DNA of 64,000 nucleotides from Caballeronia sp. dw_19 (GTDB lineage: Bacteria; Pseudomonadota; Gammaproteobacteria; Burkholderiales; Burkholderiaceae). Position 1 is the first letter of the stretch. The number at the start of each line of letters is the position of its first letter. A model generated the notes under the pieces. The model saw only the letters and a list, made by a program, of their open reading frames with translations, was not told the origin of the DNA and made no database searches. Below, piece after piece: positions 35,736-44,306 of this stretch. Where the stretch lies: the NCBI RefSeq assembly GCF_018449515.1, contig NZ_JAAVUQ010000018.1, positions 99,502 to 163,501 on the forward strand, written 5' to 3'. The position numbers and the translations under genes were made by a program.

Positions 35736-37553
35736 TTAGTGGTTGTGGCGCGATTCGCCGCGCGTCTCGACGATGTTCAGGTACAGCGTGGCCGGTTCGA
35801 GGCAAGCGCCGCTGCCTTGCTGCCCGACCATGCTCCGGTAGATTTCTTCCCACGGTGTCATGTTCTTCAGCACAGGCGGCTTCCAGGCCGCGCGGCGTTC
35901 GGCAAGTTCAGCCTCGGGGATCATCAGGTCGACCTTGCGCGTCTTCAGGTCGATGCGAATCCTGTCGCCCGAAACCAGCAACGCAAGGCCGCCGCCAACG
36001 GCCGCTTCCGGCGATACATTGAGAATGGACGGACTCGCCGACGTACCGCTCTGACGGCCGTCGCCGAGCGTAGGCAGGGTGTCGATACCGCGTTTGAGCA
36101 GAGCCGCCGGCGGCTGCATGTTGACCACTTCCGCGCCACCCGGAAAGCCGACTGGACCGCAGTTACGGATCACGAGAATCGAACGTTCATCGACGCCGGT
36201 TTCCGGGTCTTCAATGCGCGCGTGATAATCCTCAGGGCCTTCGAACACGACCACTTTACCCTCGAAGACATCGGGATGATCCGGGTCGGCGAGGAAGCGC
36301 TTGCGGAACGCCTCGTCGATCACGCTGACCTTCATGACGGCGCTGTCGAAGAGGTTGCCTGACAGCACGACGTACCCGGCTGACTCCTTCAACGGGTTCG
36401 CGTACGCACGAATCACCTCGCGATCGGGCGCGGGCACAGCGGCGAGATCTTCGGCCAGCGTGCGCCCCGTCACCGTGCGCACGGCGCCGTTGAGCCTGCC
36501 CGCATCCAGCAGTTCCTTCATCACGGCCGGCACGCCGCCGGCCCGATGAAACGCTTCGCCGAGGAAGCGTCCGGCGGGCTGGCAGTCCACCAATAATGGC
36601 ACCTCGGGACCGAGCCGCTGCCAGTCTTCCAGCGTGTGATCGACACCCATGTGACGCGCGATGGCGATCATGTGAATCGGACAATTCGATGAAGCGCCGA
36701 GCGCGGCCGCCGCGACCACGGCGTTCTCGAATGCGCCCTTGGTCATGACGTCCGACGGACGCAGATTCTCCGCCACCATGCCGACGATACGCTTACCAGT
36801 TGCATACGCCATCCATCCACGCTCGCGATGCGGCCCGGGAATCGCCGCGCAACCGGGCAGCGACATGCCGAGCGCTTCAGCAAGCGAGTTCATGGAGAGC
36901 GCCGTGCCCATCGTGTTGCAATGCCCGACCGAGGGCGCGGAAGAAGCCACCATGTCCATGAAACCGGGGTAGTCGATCTCGCCTGCGGACAAGCGCTTGC
37001 GAGCGTCCCAGATCACCGTCCCGGAGCCGGCAAGCTTGCCGTGATACCAGCCGTCGAGCATCGGTCCGCCCGACAGCACAATGGCGGGAATGTTGACCGT
37101 AGCGGCGGCCATCAGGCACGCGGGCGTGGTCTTGTCGCAGCCGGTGGTGAGGACCACGCCGTCGATCGGATACCCGTGCAGGATTTCAACGAGACCGAGA
37201 TAAGCGAGGTTGCGATCGAGCGCGGCGGTGGGGCGCTTGCCTGTTTCCTGGATCGGATGCACAGGGAATTCGAGCGGAATGCCGCCTGCGTCGCGGATGC
37301 CGTCGCGTACGCGGCTCGCAAGCTCGATGTGATGACGGTTGCAGGGGGCGAGATCCGAACCCGTCTGCGCGATGCCGATGATCGGCTTGCCCGACTGCAG
37401 CTCTTCGCGCGTGATCCCGTAGTTCATGTAGCGCTCGAGATAGAGCGCGGTCATGCCGGGGTCGGCGGGATCGTCGAACCAGCGGCGGCTGCGCAGACGC
37501 GGTGTGGCGGTGTCGTTTGTGTCGTTTGTATGGGTGGGGTTGGACGGGTTCAT
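35736..37553 (-). CDS. IlvD/Edd-family sugar-acid dehydratase
   Basis: The product has 605 residues from the ATG at 37553; a longer reading adds 71 residues with no likeness. Cysteines expected to hold the iron-sulfur cluster are seen in LAPCNRHH (near 72), GCDKTTPACL (near 140) and GHCNTMG (near 210). SGGPMLDGWYHGK and LNVSPEAAVGGGLALL are family signatures. The subgroup removes water from aldonic acids such as xylonate, arabinonate or gluconate to give 2-keto-3-deoxy acids, the substrate type of the next gene product. The two genes form an operon. Its control region holds the GntR-like operator about 520 bases upstream. Confidence 0.9.
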   Translation of the reverse strand: MNPSNPTHTNDTNDTATPRLRSRRWFDDPADPGMTALYLERYMNYGITREELQSGKPIIGIAQTGSDLAPCNRHHIELASRVRDGIRDAGGIPLEFPVHPIQETGKRPTAALDRNLAYLGLVEILHGYPIDGVVLTTGCDKTTPACLMAAATVNIPAIVLSGGPMLDGWYHGKLAGSGTVIWDARKRLSAGEIDYPGFMDMVASSAPSVGHCNTMGTALSMNSLAEALGMSLPGCAAIPGPHRERGWMAYATGKRIVGMVAENLRPSDVMTKGAFENAVVAAAALGASSNCPIHMIAIARHMGVDHTLEDWQRLGPEVPLLVDCQPAGRFLGEAFHRAGGVPAVMKELLDAGRLNGAVRTVTGRTLAEDLAAVPAPDREVIRAYANPLKESAGYVVLSGNLFDSAVMKVSVIDEAFRKRFLADPDHPDVFEGKVVVFEGPEDYHARIEDPETGVDERSILVIRNCGPVGFPGGAEVVNMQPPAALLKRGIDTLPTLGDGRQSGTSASPSILNVSPEAAVGGGLALLVSGDRIRIDLKTRKVDLMIPEAELAERRAAWKPPVLKNMTPWEEIYRSMVGQQGSGACLEPATLYLNIVETRGESRHNH

Positions 37554-37600
37554 AAGCGTGAATGTCTCAGGTTTGTTTTGTAGGGGGGCGGCTGGGCGGC

Positions 37601-37930
37601 TTAGCGGGTGTATTGAGTGTATTGCGTGTATTCGGTGAGCAGCGGTTCGCCGTTGAAGAGCGCTTGTAGATTGTCTCGAACGAGGCTGGCCATTGCCGTA
37701 CGGGTTTCTACTGTCGCGCTGGATCTGTGCGGTTGCAGCATGACGTTGTCGAGCTCGGCGAAGCACGGATCAATCGATGGTTCATTCCAGAATACATTGC
37801 GTGCCGCGCCGCCGAAGCGATGGTCGCACAGATGTTGCAAGAGCGCAGGTTCGTCGCTGACGCTGCAGCGAGCGATGTTGAACAGCATGCCGCATGCGCG
37901 GATGGACCCGAAGATTTTCCCGCCGATGCT
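37601..37930 (-). pseudogene. C-terminal remnant of a D-2-hydroxyacid dehydrogenase
   Basis: About 100 codons match the end of D-2-hydroxyacid dehydrogenases: MLFNIARCSVSDEPAL (usually VNISRGSVVDE), AARNVFWNEPSIDP, NVMLQPHRSSATVETR and RDNLQALFNGEPLLT. The N-terminal substrate part and the GxGxxG motif are gone, and the glycine of the RGS motif is now cysteine. Its end carries three copies of a TATTx-type short repeat (TQYTQYTQY). It lies directly upstream of the dehydratase on the same strand, so it may once have been the first gene of that operon. Confidence 0.75.
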
Positions 37931-38074
37931 TGCTTGGTTCGGTTGGGGTGAACCTGACAAAACAGGCGGATGTCATGTCGTTCCAATTGACGCATGTCAT
38001 CTTCTGAATACCGGTCGACCACCCGTAAATCCGGCTTGCGCACGTTGTTTCCTCATGCTAAATTGGTTTTCATT

Positions 38075-38088
38075 TGTTACCGGTAACA
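38075..38088. promoter_or_regulatory. GntR/LacI-type operator, perfect palindrome
   Basis: TGTTACCGGTAACA is a perfect 14-base palindrome with the central CG usual for LacI-family sites, and it matches the known operator pattern of the gluconate repressor GntR of E. coli. It lies between the minus-strand dehydratase operon and the plus-strand transporter gene. The LacI-type regulator encoded at 39783 is the obvious candidate to bind it. I found no second perfect copy in the window. Confidence 0.75.
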
Positions 38089-38300
38089 GTATCAAAAGCA
38101 TACCGGGATGTCCAGAATAAAAGAGACACGACAGAGCGGGTACCGCCGACGTCATGACAAACGCGGCATGGCCAACGCGAACCAACGCGAGGCCCGCGCG
38201 AACACTACGAATTTTTATCTGCTGCGCGGCGGTTCGGAACCCGCGCGGCTTTAGAACGTAGATGCATAAAGAGGCGTAAGCCAATAATCAGGAGACAGAA

Positions 38301-39698
38301 GTGAATTCTCAGCCGTCAACCCTCGCAGGCGATCCAAGGCCATCGGGCAACGAGCATGCCGATATCGCGTCCACACCCGTTTCAGCCCGGCAGTTACAAC
38401 GGGCAACGCTTACAGGTGCCGTGGGAAGTGCACTTGAATACTATGACTTTGCGATTTACGGCCTCGCGTCCGCGCTTGTGTTCGGCCATATCTTTTTTCC
38501 ATCGCTGGGCGCGACCGCCGGTTTGATGGCGAGCTTCGCGACCTATGGCGCGGGTTTCCTCGCGCGCCCGTTCGGCGGCCTGTTCTTTGGTTCGATCGGT
38601 GACCGGAAAGGGCGCAAGTTCGTGCTGCTTGCGACTATTGCCATCATGGGTGCATCGACTACGCTGATCGGCTGTTTGCCTGCCGGTTCATGGGGTGCGG
38701 TACTGCTGGTGCTGTTGCGGCTTGCGCAAGGTTTCGGCGCGGGGGCGGAACAGGCCGGCGCCTCGACGCTAATGGCTGAAGTTTCGCCTATCAAGCGGCG
38801 CGGTTTCTTCGCGGCATTGCCGTTCGTCGGCGTGTTCGCCGGGCTGGCGCTTGCAACGTTCACGTTCAGCGCCATGCAAAAGCTGCTCGGCGACGAAGCC
38901 ATGCTTTCATGGGGATGGCGCGTGCCGTTTCTCGGAAGTGTCGTATTGATCGGCGTTGCAATCTGGATTCGCCTGCGCCTGCGTGAAAGTCCGGTGTTCG
39001 CGAAGCTGGAAGCATCGCGCGAAGTGATCCGCTCGCCGATGAAAACCGTGATAGCCACGGCGCGCCGTCCTTTGCTTGCGGCGACGCTGATGCGTTTTGC
39101 GGAGCAGGGCGGTTCGACTATCTACAACACGATCGTGATTGCGTTCCTCGGCGGTTTTGTCGCAACGAAGATTGGCGTGCCGCGAGGCGAACTCGCTGCG
39201 ATCGGTACGACTGGGGCGTTGATTGCGAGCATCGTCAGTATTGTCACCACGCCGCTGTTTGGCGCGCTGTCAGACCGGATCGGACGCCTGACGGTTTATC
39301 GTGGCGGCGCGATCTTCCTGCTGATCTGGTCAGTGCCTTCATGGTGGATGATCAGCACGGGCAATCCGGTCTGGGTCACCGTTTCGATGGTGGGTGGTCT
39401 GGCGTTTGGCGCCAACAGCATGCTTGGTGCGCAGTGCGCCCACTTTACCGAGCTCTTCGGCAACCGCTATCGCTATTCGGGCGTCGCCTTGGCTCGCGAA
39501 CTGGGCGCGGTTTTATCAGGCGGCATTGCACCGTTGCTCGGTGTCTATCTGATTGGTTTGTCGGGCGGCGCGTTCTGGGTGATGGGCGTGTATATGGCGG
39601 TGCTGTGCGTGTTGACGCTTGTCGGTACGTTCCTTTCCACCGAGACGCGCGAGCGCGATCTGACCTTGCTTAACGACGCCGTGGGCAAGGGCAGTTAG
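38301..39698 (+). CDS. MFS transporter, metabolite:H+ symporter type
   Basis: The product has 465 residues and about 12 membrane segments. The first one reads LEYYDFAIYGLASALVFGHIF. The loop between segments 2 and 3 has GDRKGRK, the MFS signature, and the second-half copy reads LSDRIGR. These and the long N-terminal tail are typical of the MHS branch, which imports organic acids or sugar acids with protons. The GTG start has AGGAGA seven bases ahead. It opens a plus-strand set of transporter, LacI-type regulator, FadR-type regulator and oxidase, and lies beside the operator, so it probably brings in the sugar acid that the dehydratase uses. Confidence 0.9.
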   Translation: MNSQPSTLAGDPRPSGNEHADIASTPVSARQLQRATLTGAVGSALEYYDFAIYGLASALVFGHIFFPSLGATAGLMASFATYGAGFLARPFGGLFFGSIGDRKGRKFVLLATIAIMGASTTLIGCLPAGSWGAVLLVLLRLAQGFGAGAEQAGASTLMAEVSPIKRRGFFAALPFVGVFAGLALATFTFSAMQKLLGDEAMLSWGWRVPFLGSVVLIGVAIWIRLRLRESPVFAKLEASREVIRSPMKTVIATARRPLLAATLMRFAEQGGSTIYNTIVIAFLGGFVATKIGVPRGELAAIGTTGALIASIVSIVTTPLFGALSDRIGRLTVYRGGAIFLLIWSVPSWWMISTGNPVWVTVSMVGGLAFGANSMLGAQCAHFTELFGNRYRYSGVALARELGAVLSGGIAPLLGVYLIGLSGGAFWVMGVYMAVLCVLTLVGTFLSTETRERDLTLLNDAVGKGS

Positions 39699-39782
39699 AG
39701 CATCCATGCGCCCCCGCGGGTTAATCCGCGCCGGCTCGCGCGGTATGATATCGGGCGTTATTCAACGAGATCAGGCGAGTCA

Positions 39783-40799
39783 ATGTCAGAGTTCATGCCG
39801 ACGATGGCGGATGTCGCGCGCGAGGCCGGTGTGTCGAAGATGACGGTGTCGCGCGTGCTGGCCGACCGCGATGTATCCGTAGCCATGCGCGAGCGCGTGC
39901 TCGCGGTGATCAAGAAACTGGGCTATGTGCCCGATGCATCGGCGGGAACGCTGTCGTCCGGGCGCTCGCCGTTTATCGTGGCGCTGGTGCCGTCCATGTC
40001 GAGTTCGAACTTCGCGGATACTGTCCACAGCCTGAACGCGACAGTGACCGCGCATGGCCTGCAACTTCTTCTCGGCGACACCGACTACGACCCGAAGCAG
40101 GAAGAACAGCTGCTGCGCGTGATGCTCGCGCACCGGCCGGAAGGCGTGATGTTGACCGGATCGTTTCACACCGTTGCCACCCGCGCGATGCTCAAGCGTT
40201 CGAAGGTTCCGGTCGTCGAAACATGGGATGTGCCGCGCACGCCGATCCAGCAGGCGGTGGGATTTTCCAACGTCGATGCCGCTTGCGAAATGATGCGGCA
40301 TCTTCATGGGCGGGGGTATCGTCGGATAGGGTTTATCGGCGGTGCGACCGGGCTTGACCGTCGCGGCCTGGACCGGCAAGCGGGGTATCGGCAGGGCTTG
40401 CGTTTGTTCGGGCTCGGTGAGGCGAGGGTGATCGCGCATGGCGCTTCCCCCGTGACCATGAGCCACGGCGGCGAGGCGTTCTCGCGGTTGCTGGATGCAT
40501 GGCCGGATACTGACGCCGTGATGTGCGTGAGCGATATGTCGGCGTTCGGCGCGCTGATGGAATGCCACCGGCGCGGGATTTCGGTTCCCATTCAGATGGC
40601 GGTGGCCGGGTTCGGAGACTTCGAAGTGTCGCGATATTGCTATCCGAGCATTTCGACGGTGGCGGTCGATCCCTACGCGATCGGGCGCATCGCGGGCGAG
40701 ATGTTATTGGCTGGGGCGGCTGCTCGCAAGAACGGGTTGGAAGGGCTTTCGGAGAAACGGCGAGTGGAGTTTCAGGTGGTCGCGAGGGAGAGTACCTGA
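39783..40799 (+). CDS. LacI-family repressor, GntR-like
   Basis: The product has 338 residues. The helix-turn-helix and hinge are complete (TMADVAREAGVSKMTVSRVL at residues 7-26), followed by a periplasmic-binding-protein-like sensor domain (about 60-335) with GFIGGATG and DLAVAGFGDFE-like segments (MAVAGFGDFEVSRYCYPSIS). The recognition helix SKMTVSRVL is of the kind seen in gluconate repressors. Its likely target is the palindrome at 38075-38088, and its likely inducer the sugar acid or its keto product. It starts 84 bases after the transporter gene on the same strand. Confidence 0.93.
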   Translation: MSEFMPTMADVAREAGVSKMTVSRVLADRDVSVAMRERVLAVIKKLGYVPDASAGTLSSGRSPFIVALVPSMSSSNFADTVHSLNATVTAHGLQLLLGDTDYDPKQEEQLLRVMLAHRPEGVMLTGSFHTVATRAMLKRSKVPVVETWDVPRTPIQQAVGFSNVDAACEMMRHLHGRGYRRIGFIGGATGLDRRGLDRQAGYRQGLRLFGLGEARVIAHGASPVTMSHGGEAFSRLLDAWPDTDAVMCVSDMSAFGALMECHRRGISVPIQMAVAGFGDFEVSRYCYPSISTVAVDPYAIGRIAGEMLLAGAAARKNGLEGLSEKRRVEFQVVAREST

Positions 40800-40948
40800 G
40801 GCCGAATTAATATCGGTCTGGCGGCAGGGTGCGAACGGAAGCCGGCTTACCTCGGCGACGTCAGGATCTTTCCCATTCACTCGCCAAAAGTTTTCATATA
40901 ACATGCAAACCGGATAACCTGAAACAAACGGCTGAAGCCCGGAGCCCC

Positions 40949-41692
40949 GTGACAAAAGCCCTAACCCTGACTCAGCAAGTCGCCCAGCAAATGACTGGCG
41001 ACATTCGCGATGGGATTTACCCGGTAGGCACCAAGCTCCCGTCCGGCAAGGATCTGGCGGTGCGCTTCGGCGTCAGCCAGTCCGTCATCCGCGAAGTGAC
41101 GGAGCGCTTGCGCTCGAATGGGCTGATCGACAGCCGGCAGGGCGCGGGTTGTACGGTGAAGGCGCGCACGGAAACGGGCGGTTTCCGCGTCCCTCACGCG
41201 GTCGGCGCGGACCGGGCGGACCTCGCTGACGTCTATGAGCTGCGGCTCGATCTGGAAGGCGCAGCAGCGGCGCTGGCTGCCGTGCGGCGGACTGACGCCG
41301 ACATTGACGCGCTGGCGGCCATTCTCAAATCGCTCGCCGACAACCTCTACACCCCGGACCACGCGGTGGAGCTGGACATTGCGTTCCACGTCGCGATTGC
41401 CGATGCCACCCACAACCGCTACTACGTCGATCTGCTCCAGTACCTCAACTTGCAGATCCGCCAGGCGGTGCAGACGGCTCGTACGCATTCGCTCGCGCGT
41501 CAGCGTCTGCCCGATGAAGTGCATCGCGAACACGTGCGCGTATTCGACGCGATCCGCGCCGGTGATCCTGTGGCCGCGCGCATCGCGGCGACCTCGCATT
41601 TGCAGAACGCGGCCGCTCGCCTGAACCTCACGATCCGCGGACGTGACGCACTCAACAGCGCCGCCACCCCAAGTCCACTGACGAACGAATAA
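40949..41692 (+). CDS. FadR-type GntR-family regulator
   Basis: The product has 247 residues from a GTG with CGGAG directly ahead; an upstream in-frame ATG adds 40 residues without likeness. The winged helix is at 12-75 (YPVGTKLPSGKDLAVRFGVSQSVIREVTERLRSNGLI). The helical FCD ligand domain (about 95-235) contains the usual metal-binding histidines in ELDIAFHVAIADATHN and EHVRVFDAI. Such regulators answer to organic acids. It directly precedes the oxidase gene with no gap between stop and start, so it is likely to control that gene. Confidence 0.92.
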   Translation: MTKALTLTQQVAQQMTGDIRDGIYPVGTKLPSGKDLAVRFGVSQSVIREVTERLRSNGLIDSRQGAGCTVKARTETGGFRVPHAVGADRADLADVYELRLDLEGAAAALAAVRRTDADIDALAAILKSLADNLYTPDHAVELDIAFHVAIADATHNRYYVDLLQYLNLQIRQAVQTARTHSLARQRLPDEVHREHVRVFDAIRAGDPVAARIAATSHLQNAAARLNLTIRGRDALNSAATPSPLTNE

Positions 41693-43105
41693 ATGACCGA
41701 CTCCTCTTTCCCCCAACGTCTGATCGACAAGCTCGGACCCGACGCCGTTATCACGGCCGCCGACGACATCGCACCGTGGCTGTCGGACTGGCGCGGCATG
41801 TACACCGGCCACGCACAAGCGGTCGTGCGCCCGTCGAGCACGGAAGAGGTTGCCGCGGCCCTCGCGCTCTGCTCGGACGCTCGCGTCCCGGTCGTACCGC
41901 GCGGTGGCAACACGGGCCTGTGCGGTGGCGCCACGCCCGATGCCAGTCCTGTGAACGTGATCCTGAGCCTGGACCGGATGCATGCTGTTCGCAGTATCGA
42001 TACGATCGGCAACACGATGGTCGCGGAAGCCGGCTGTATTCTCGGCAACCTGCGGCGAGTCGCAGCCGACGAACACCGCCTGCTGCCGCTCAGTCTCGCC
42101 GCCGAGGACTCGTGCCAGTTGGGCGGCAATTTGTCGACGAACGCGGGCGGCGTCAATGTCGTGCGCTATGGCATGACGCGGGAACTGGTGCTCGGACTCG
42201 AAGCTGTCCTGCCGAACGGCGAGATCTTTCACGGCCTGCGCACGCTGCGCAAGGACAACACCGGTTACGACCTGAAGCAGTTGATGATCGGCGCGGAAGG
42301 GACGCTCGGCGTCATCACCGCCGCGGCATTGCGGCTCTATCCGCGCAACGACGTGCGCGTGGTTGTGCTGGCGGCCGTGAATTCGTCGCAGCAGGCGCTG
42401 GATCTTTTCGAACTCTTGTTCGAACGTGGCGGCCCGCGCATGCAGGCGTTCGAATTCTTCACCGCCGAATGCCTGGACATGGTGCTTGAACAAGTCGATG
42501 GCATGCGCGCGCCGTTCGCCGAGCGTCATCCGGCTTACGTGCTGATCGAGCTCGCCGATACCGTCGATGAAGCCGCGTTGCGCGAGCTTGTGGAAACGGT
42601 CATTGGCGAGGCGCTCGAACGCGAGTTATGCATTGATGCTGCGGTATCCGAATCAATTGCGCAGGTGAACAGCATGTGGCGGCTTCGCGAGGAAATCTCC
42701 GAAGCGCAGCGCGCCGATGGTCCGCATGTGAAGCATGACGTCTCGCTGCCGATTGCTTCCATTCCGGCGTTTCTTGCCTCGGCGGGCGAGCGCATCGACA
42801 AGCATCACGCCGGCGTGCGCCTGATCGTGTTCGGTCATTTCGGCGATGGCAATCTTCATTACAATCTCTCGCGTCCGGTAGGCGCGCCGCGCGATTTCTT
42901 CAAGCTTCATGGCGACGGATTGACGGCAGAAGTGCTGGACGAAGTGGCACGTTATGGCGGCAGCATCAGCGCGGAACATGGCATCGGACAACTCAAGCGC
43001 GAGTATTTCAGCCGCTATAAAGACCCGCTGGAAATCCGGCTCATGCGCGAGATTCGAAAGGTATTCGATCCTCACGGCATCATGAATCCGGGCAAGATTT
43101 TCTGA
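41693..43105 (+). CDS. FAD-linked D-2-hydroxyacid dehydrogenase (GlcD/D2HGDH-like)
   Basis: The product has 470 residues. The FAD-binding domain (about 35-215) has VPRGGNTGLCGGATPD near 66 and GGNLSTNAGGVNVVRYG near 143. The C-terminal FAD-oxidase domain has HFGDGNLHYN near 382 and ends ISAEHGIGQLKREY and DPHGIMNPGKIF. Relatives oxidise D-2-hydroxyglutarate, D-lactate or glycolate. The ATG follows the regulator stop codon directly. It may act on a by-product of the sugar-acid route or on 2-hydroxyacids in general; the true substrate is unknown. Confidence 0.9.
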   Translation: MTDSSFPQRLIDKLGPDAVITAADDIAPWLSDWRGMYTGHAQAVVRPSSTEEVAAALALCSDARVPVVPRGGNTGLCGGATPDASPVNVILSLDRMHAVRSIDTIGNTMVAEAGCILGNLRRVAADEHRLLPLSLAAEDSCQLGGNLSTNAGGVNVVRYGMTRELVLGLEAVLPNGEIFHGLRTLRKDNTGYDLKQLMIGAEGTLGVITAAALRLYPRNDVRVVVLAAVNSSQQALDLFELLFERGGPRMQAFEFFTAECLDMVLEQVDGMRAPFAERHPAYVLIELADTVDEAALRELVETVIGEALERELCIDAAVSESIAQVNSMWRLREEISEAQRADGPHVKHDVSLPIASIPAFLASAGERIDKHHAGVRLIVFGHFGDGNLHYNLSRPVGAPRDFFKLHGDGLTAEVLDEVARYGGSISAEHGIGQLKREYFSRYKDPLEIRLMREIRKVFDPHGIMNPGKIF

Positions 43106-43115
43106 CAAGAACATG

Positions 43116-43141
43116 GGCGCTCGCTGGTTATCGCGAGCGCC
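43116..43141. terminator. hairpin after the 2-hydroxyacid dehydrogenase gene
   Basis: A perfect 9-base GC-rich stem (43116-43124 with 43133-43141) with an 8-base loop lies 10 bases after the stop, between convergent genes. There is no T run, so termination strength is doubtful. Confidence 0.45.
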
Positions 43142-43292
43142 TGCCAAACGCATTGATACGATAAAAAAACGTCCCGCCCGGCAACGTTATGCCCCGGCAT
43201 TCTTGACGAGGTAGTGACATGAACATAGCCGCTGCATTCGCCTTACGCTCTGGCGCTTACCAGAGAGAACGTTATATGAAGCGAGCAGATGC

Positions 43293-44306
43293 CTAGCGCG
43301 TCGGTGAGTTGACCTTACTGACCAGATTGGCATTCAACTGACCGGCAAGCCCATACAGCATGCTAAGAAACGGCACCGGGATTCCAGCCTTCGCGGCCAG
43401 CTCATGAGGTGCACCCAGGATCGCTTCGACCTCCAGCTCACGGCCCGCTTCCACGTCCTGCAGCATCGACGTCTTGAACGCACCGAGCTTGCGTGTTTGC
43501 GCATTACGCGCCTGTGTTGTCATGTTCAGTTCAATACCGATCTCTTCGCCGATCCGCCGCGCCTCTTCCATGATCGACACGACAAGCTGCGCCGTCAACG
43601 GGTCGTCGAGAATCACGTTGGCGGTCGAGCGCGTGATCGCGCTGATGGGGTTCATGGTCATGTTGCCCCACAGCTTGGCCCAGATATCGCTGCGAATCTG
43701 GGTCGACGCCGTTACGTCGAATTGAGCGAGACGGAGCAATTCGATAGCACGGGCCGCCTGATCGGTGACGCCCGCAGCGGCAGGCCCGACAATAAGCTGG
43801 TTGCCATTGCCCTTTTTAATCACGCCGGGACCGGCTATTGAAGAGGAAAGATGCACGACACAGCCCGAGACCTGCGACGGCGGCAGGGCCGTGGACACCA
43901 CACCTGCCGGATCGACCGATTCGAGGCGCTGCCCTTCAAGATGGCCACCGAATGAGTTCAGGAACCACCAGGGCACCCCGTTCATTGCTGAAACAATGTG
44001 TGTACCCGCGTTCACGAGCGGCGCCAATGAACTGGCGGCCTGTATCAGCGCGGGTCCTTTCAGGCAGATGAACAGCAGGTCCTGCGCCCCGAGCGAGCCG
44101 GGTTGATCGGTCGCGTTGACATCGACCACATAACGGTCGTCGCCTTCCATGACAGTCAGGCCATTGCTTTGTATGGCGTCAAGATGCGACCCGCGCGCAA
44201 GGAGGTTCACTGGGACGCCGGCACGCGCCAGACGAGCCGCAACGATACCGCCGATAGCGCCACCGCCAACCACGGTGATTTTGATGGATTGTTGATTCAA
44301 ATTCAA
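43293..44306 (-). CDS. ketopantoate reductase (PanE/ApbA) family protein
   Basis: The product has 337 residues from a TTG at 44306 with AGGGGAC six bases ahead. The NADP-binding motif ITVVGGGAIGGIVAARLARAG is at residues 9-29. AGVPVNLLARG follows, and the catalytic-domain signature KLWGNMTMNPISAITRST lies near 215. PanE makes pantoate from ketopantoate for coenzyme A; many family members with this length have other 2-keto acid substrates. A longer reading without a good ribosome site is rejected. The start codon overlaps the stop of the upstream hydrolase as TTGA, so the two are probably coupled. Confidence 0.85.
   Translation of the reverse strand: MNLNQQSIKITVVGGGAIGGIVAARLARAGVPVNLLARGSHLDAIQSNGLTVMEGDDRYVVDVNATDQPGSLGAQDLLFICLKGPALIQAASSLAPLVNAGTHIVSAMNGVPWWFLNSFGGHLEGQRLESVDPAGVVSTALPPSQVSGCVVHLSSSIAGPGVIKKGNGNQLIVGPAAAGVTDQAARAIELLRLAQFDVTASTQIRSDIWAKLWGNMTMNPISAITRSTANVILDDPLTAQLVVSIMEEARRIGEEIGIELNMTTQARNAQTRKLGAFKTSMLQDVEAGRELEVEAILGAPHELAAKAGIPVPFLSMLYGLAGQLNANLVSKVNSPTR

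Noticed and set aside
37601..37960. A complete small gene on the minus strand before the dehydratase gene
   Set aside because: The sequence is the end of a much longer dehydrogenase family and lacks the nucleotide-binding and substrate parts, so it is called a remnant.
40961..42529. A 522-codon minus-strand frame opposite the FadR-type regulator and FAD-linked dehydrogenase
   Set aside because: It is the mirror of two well supported genes in GC-rich DNA, is rich in arginine, histidine and alanine, and has no motif or ribosome site.
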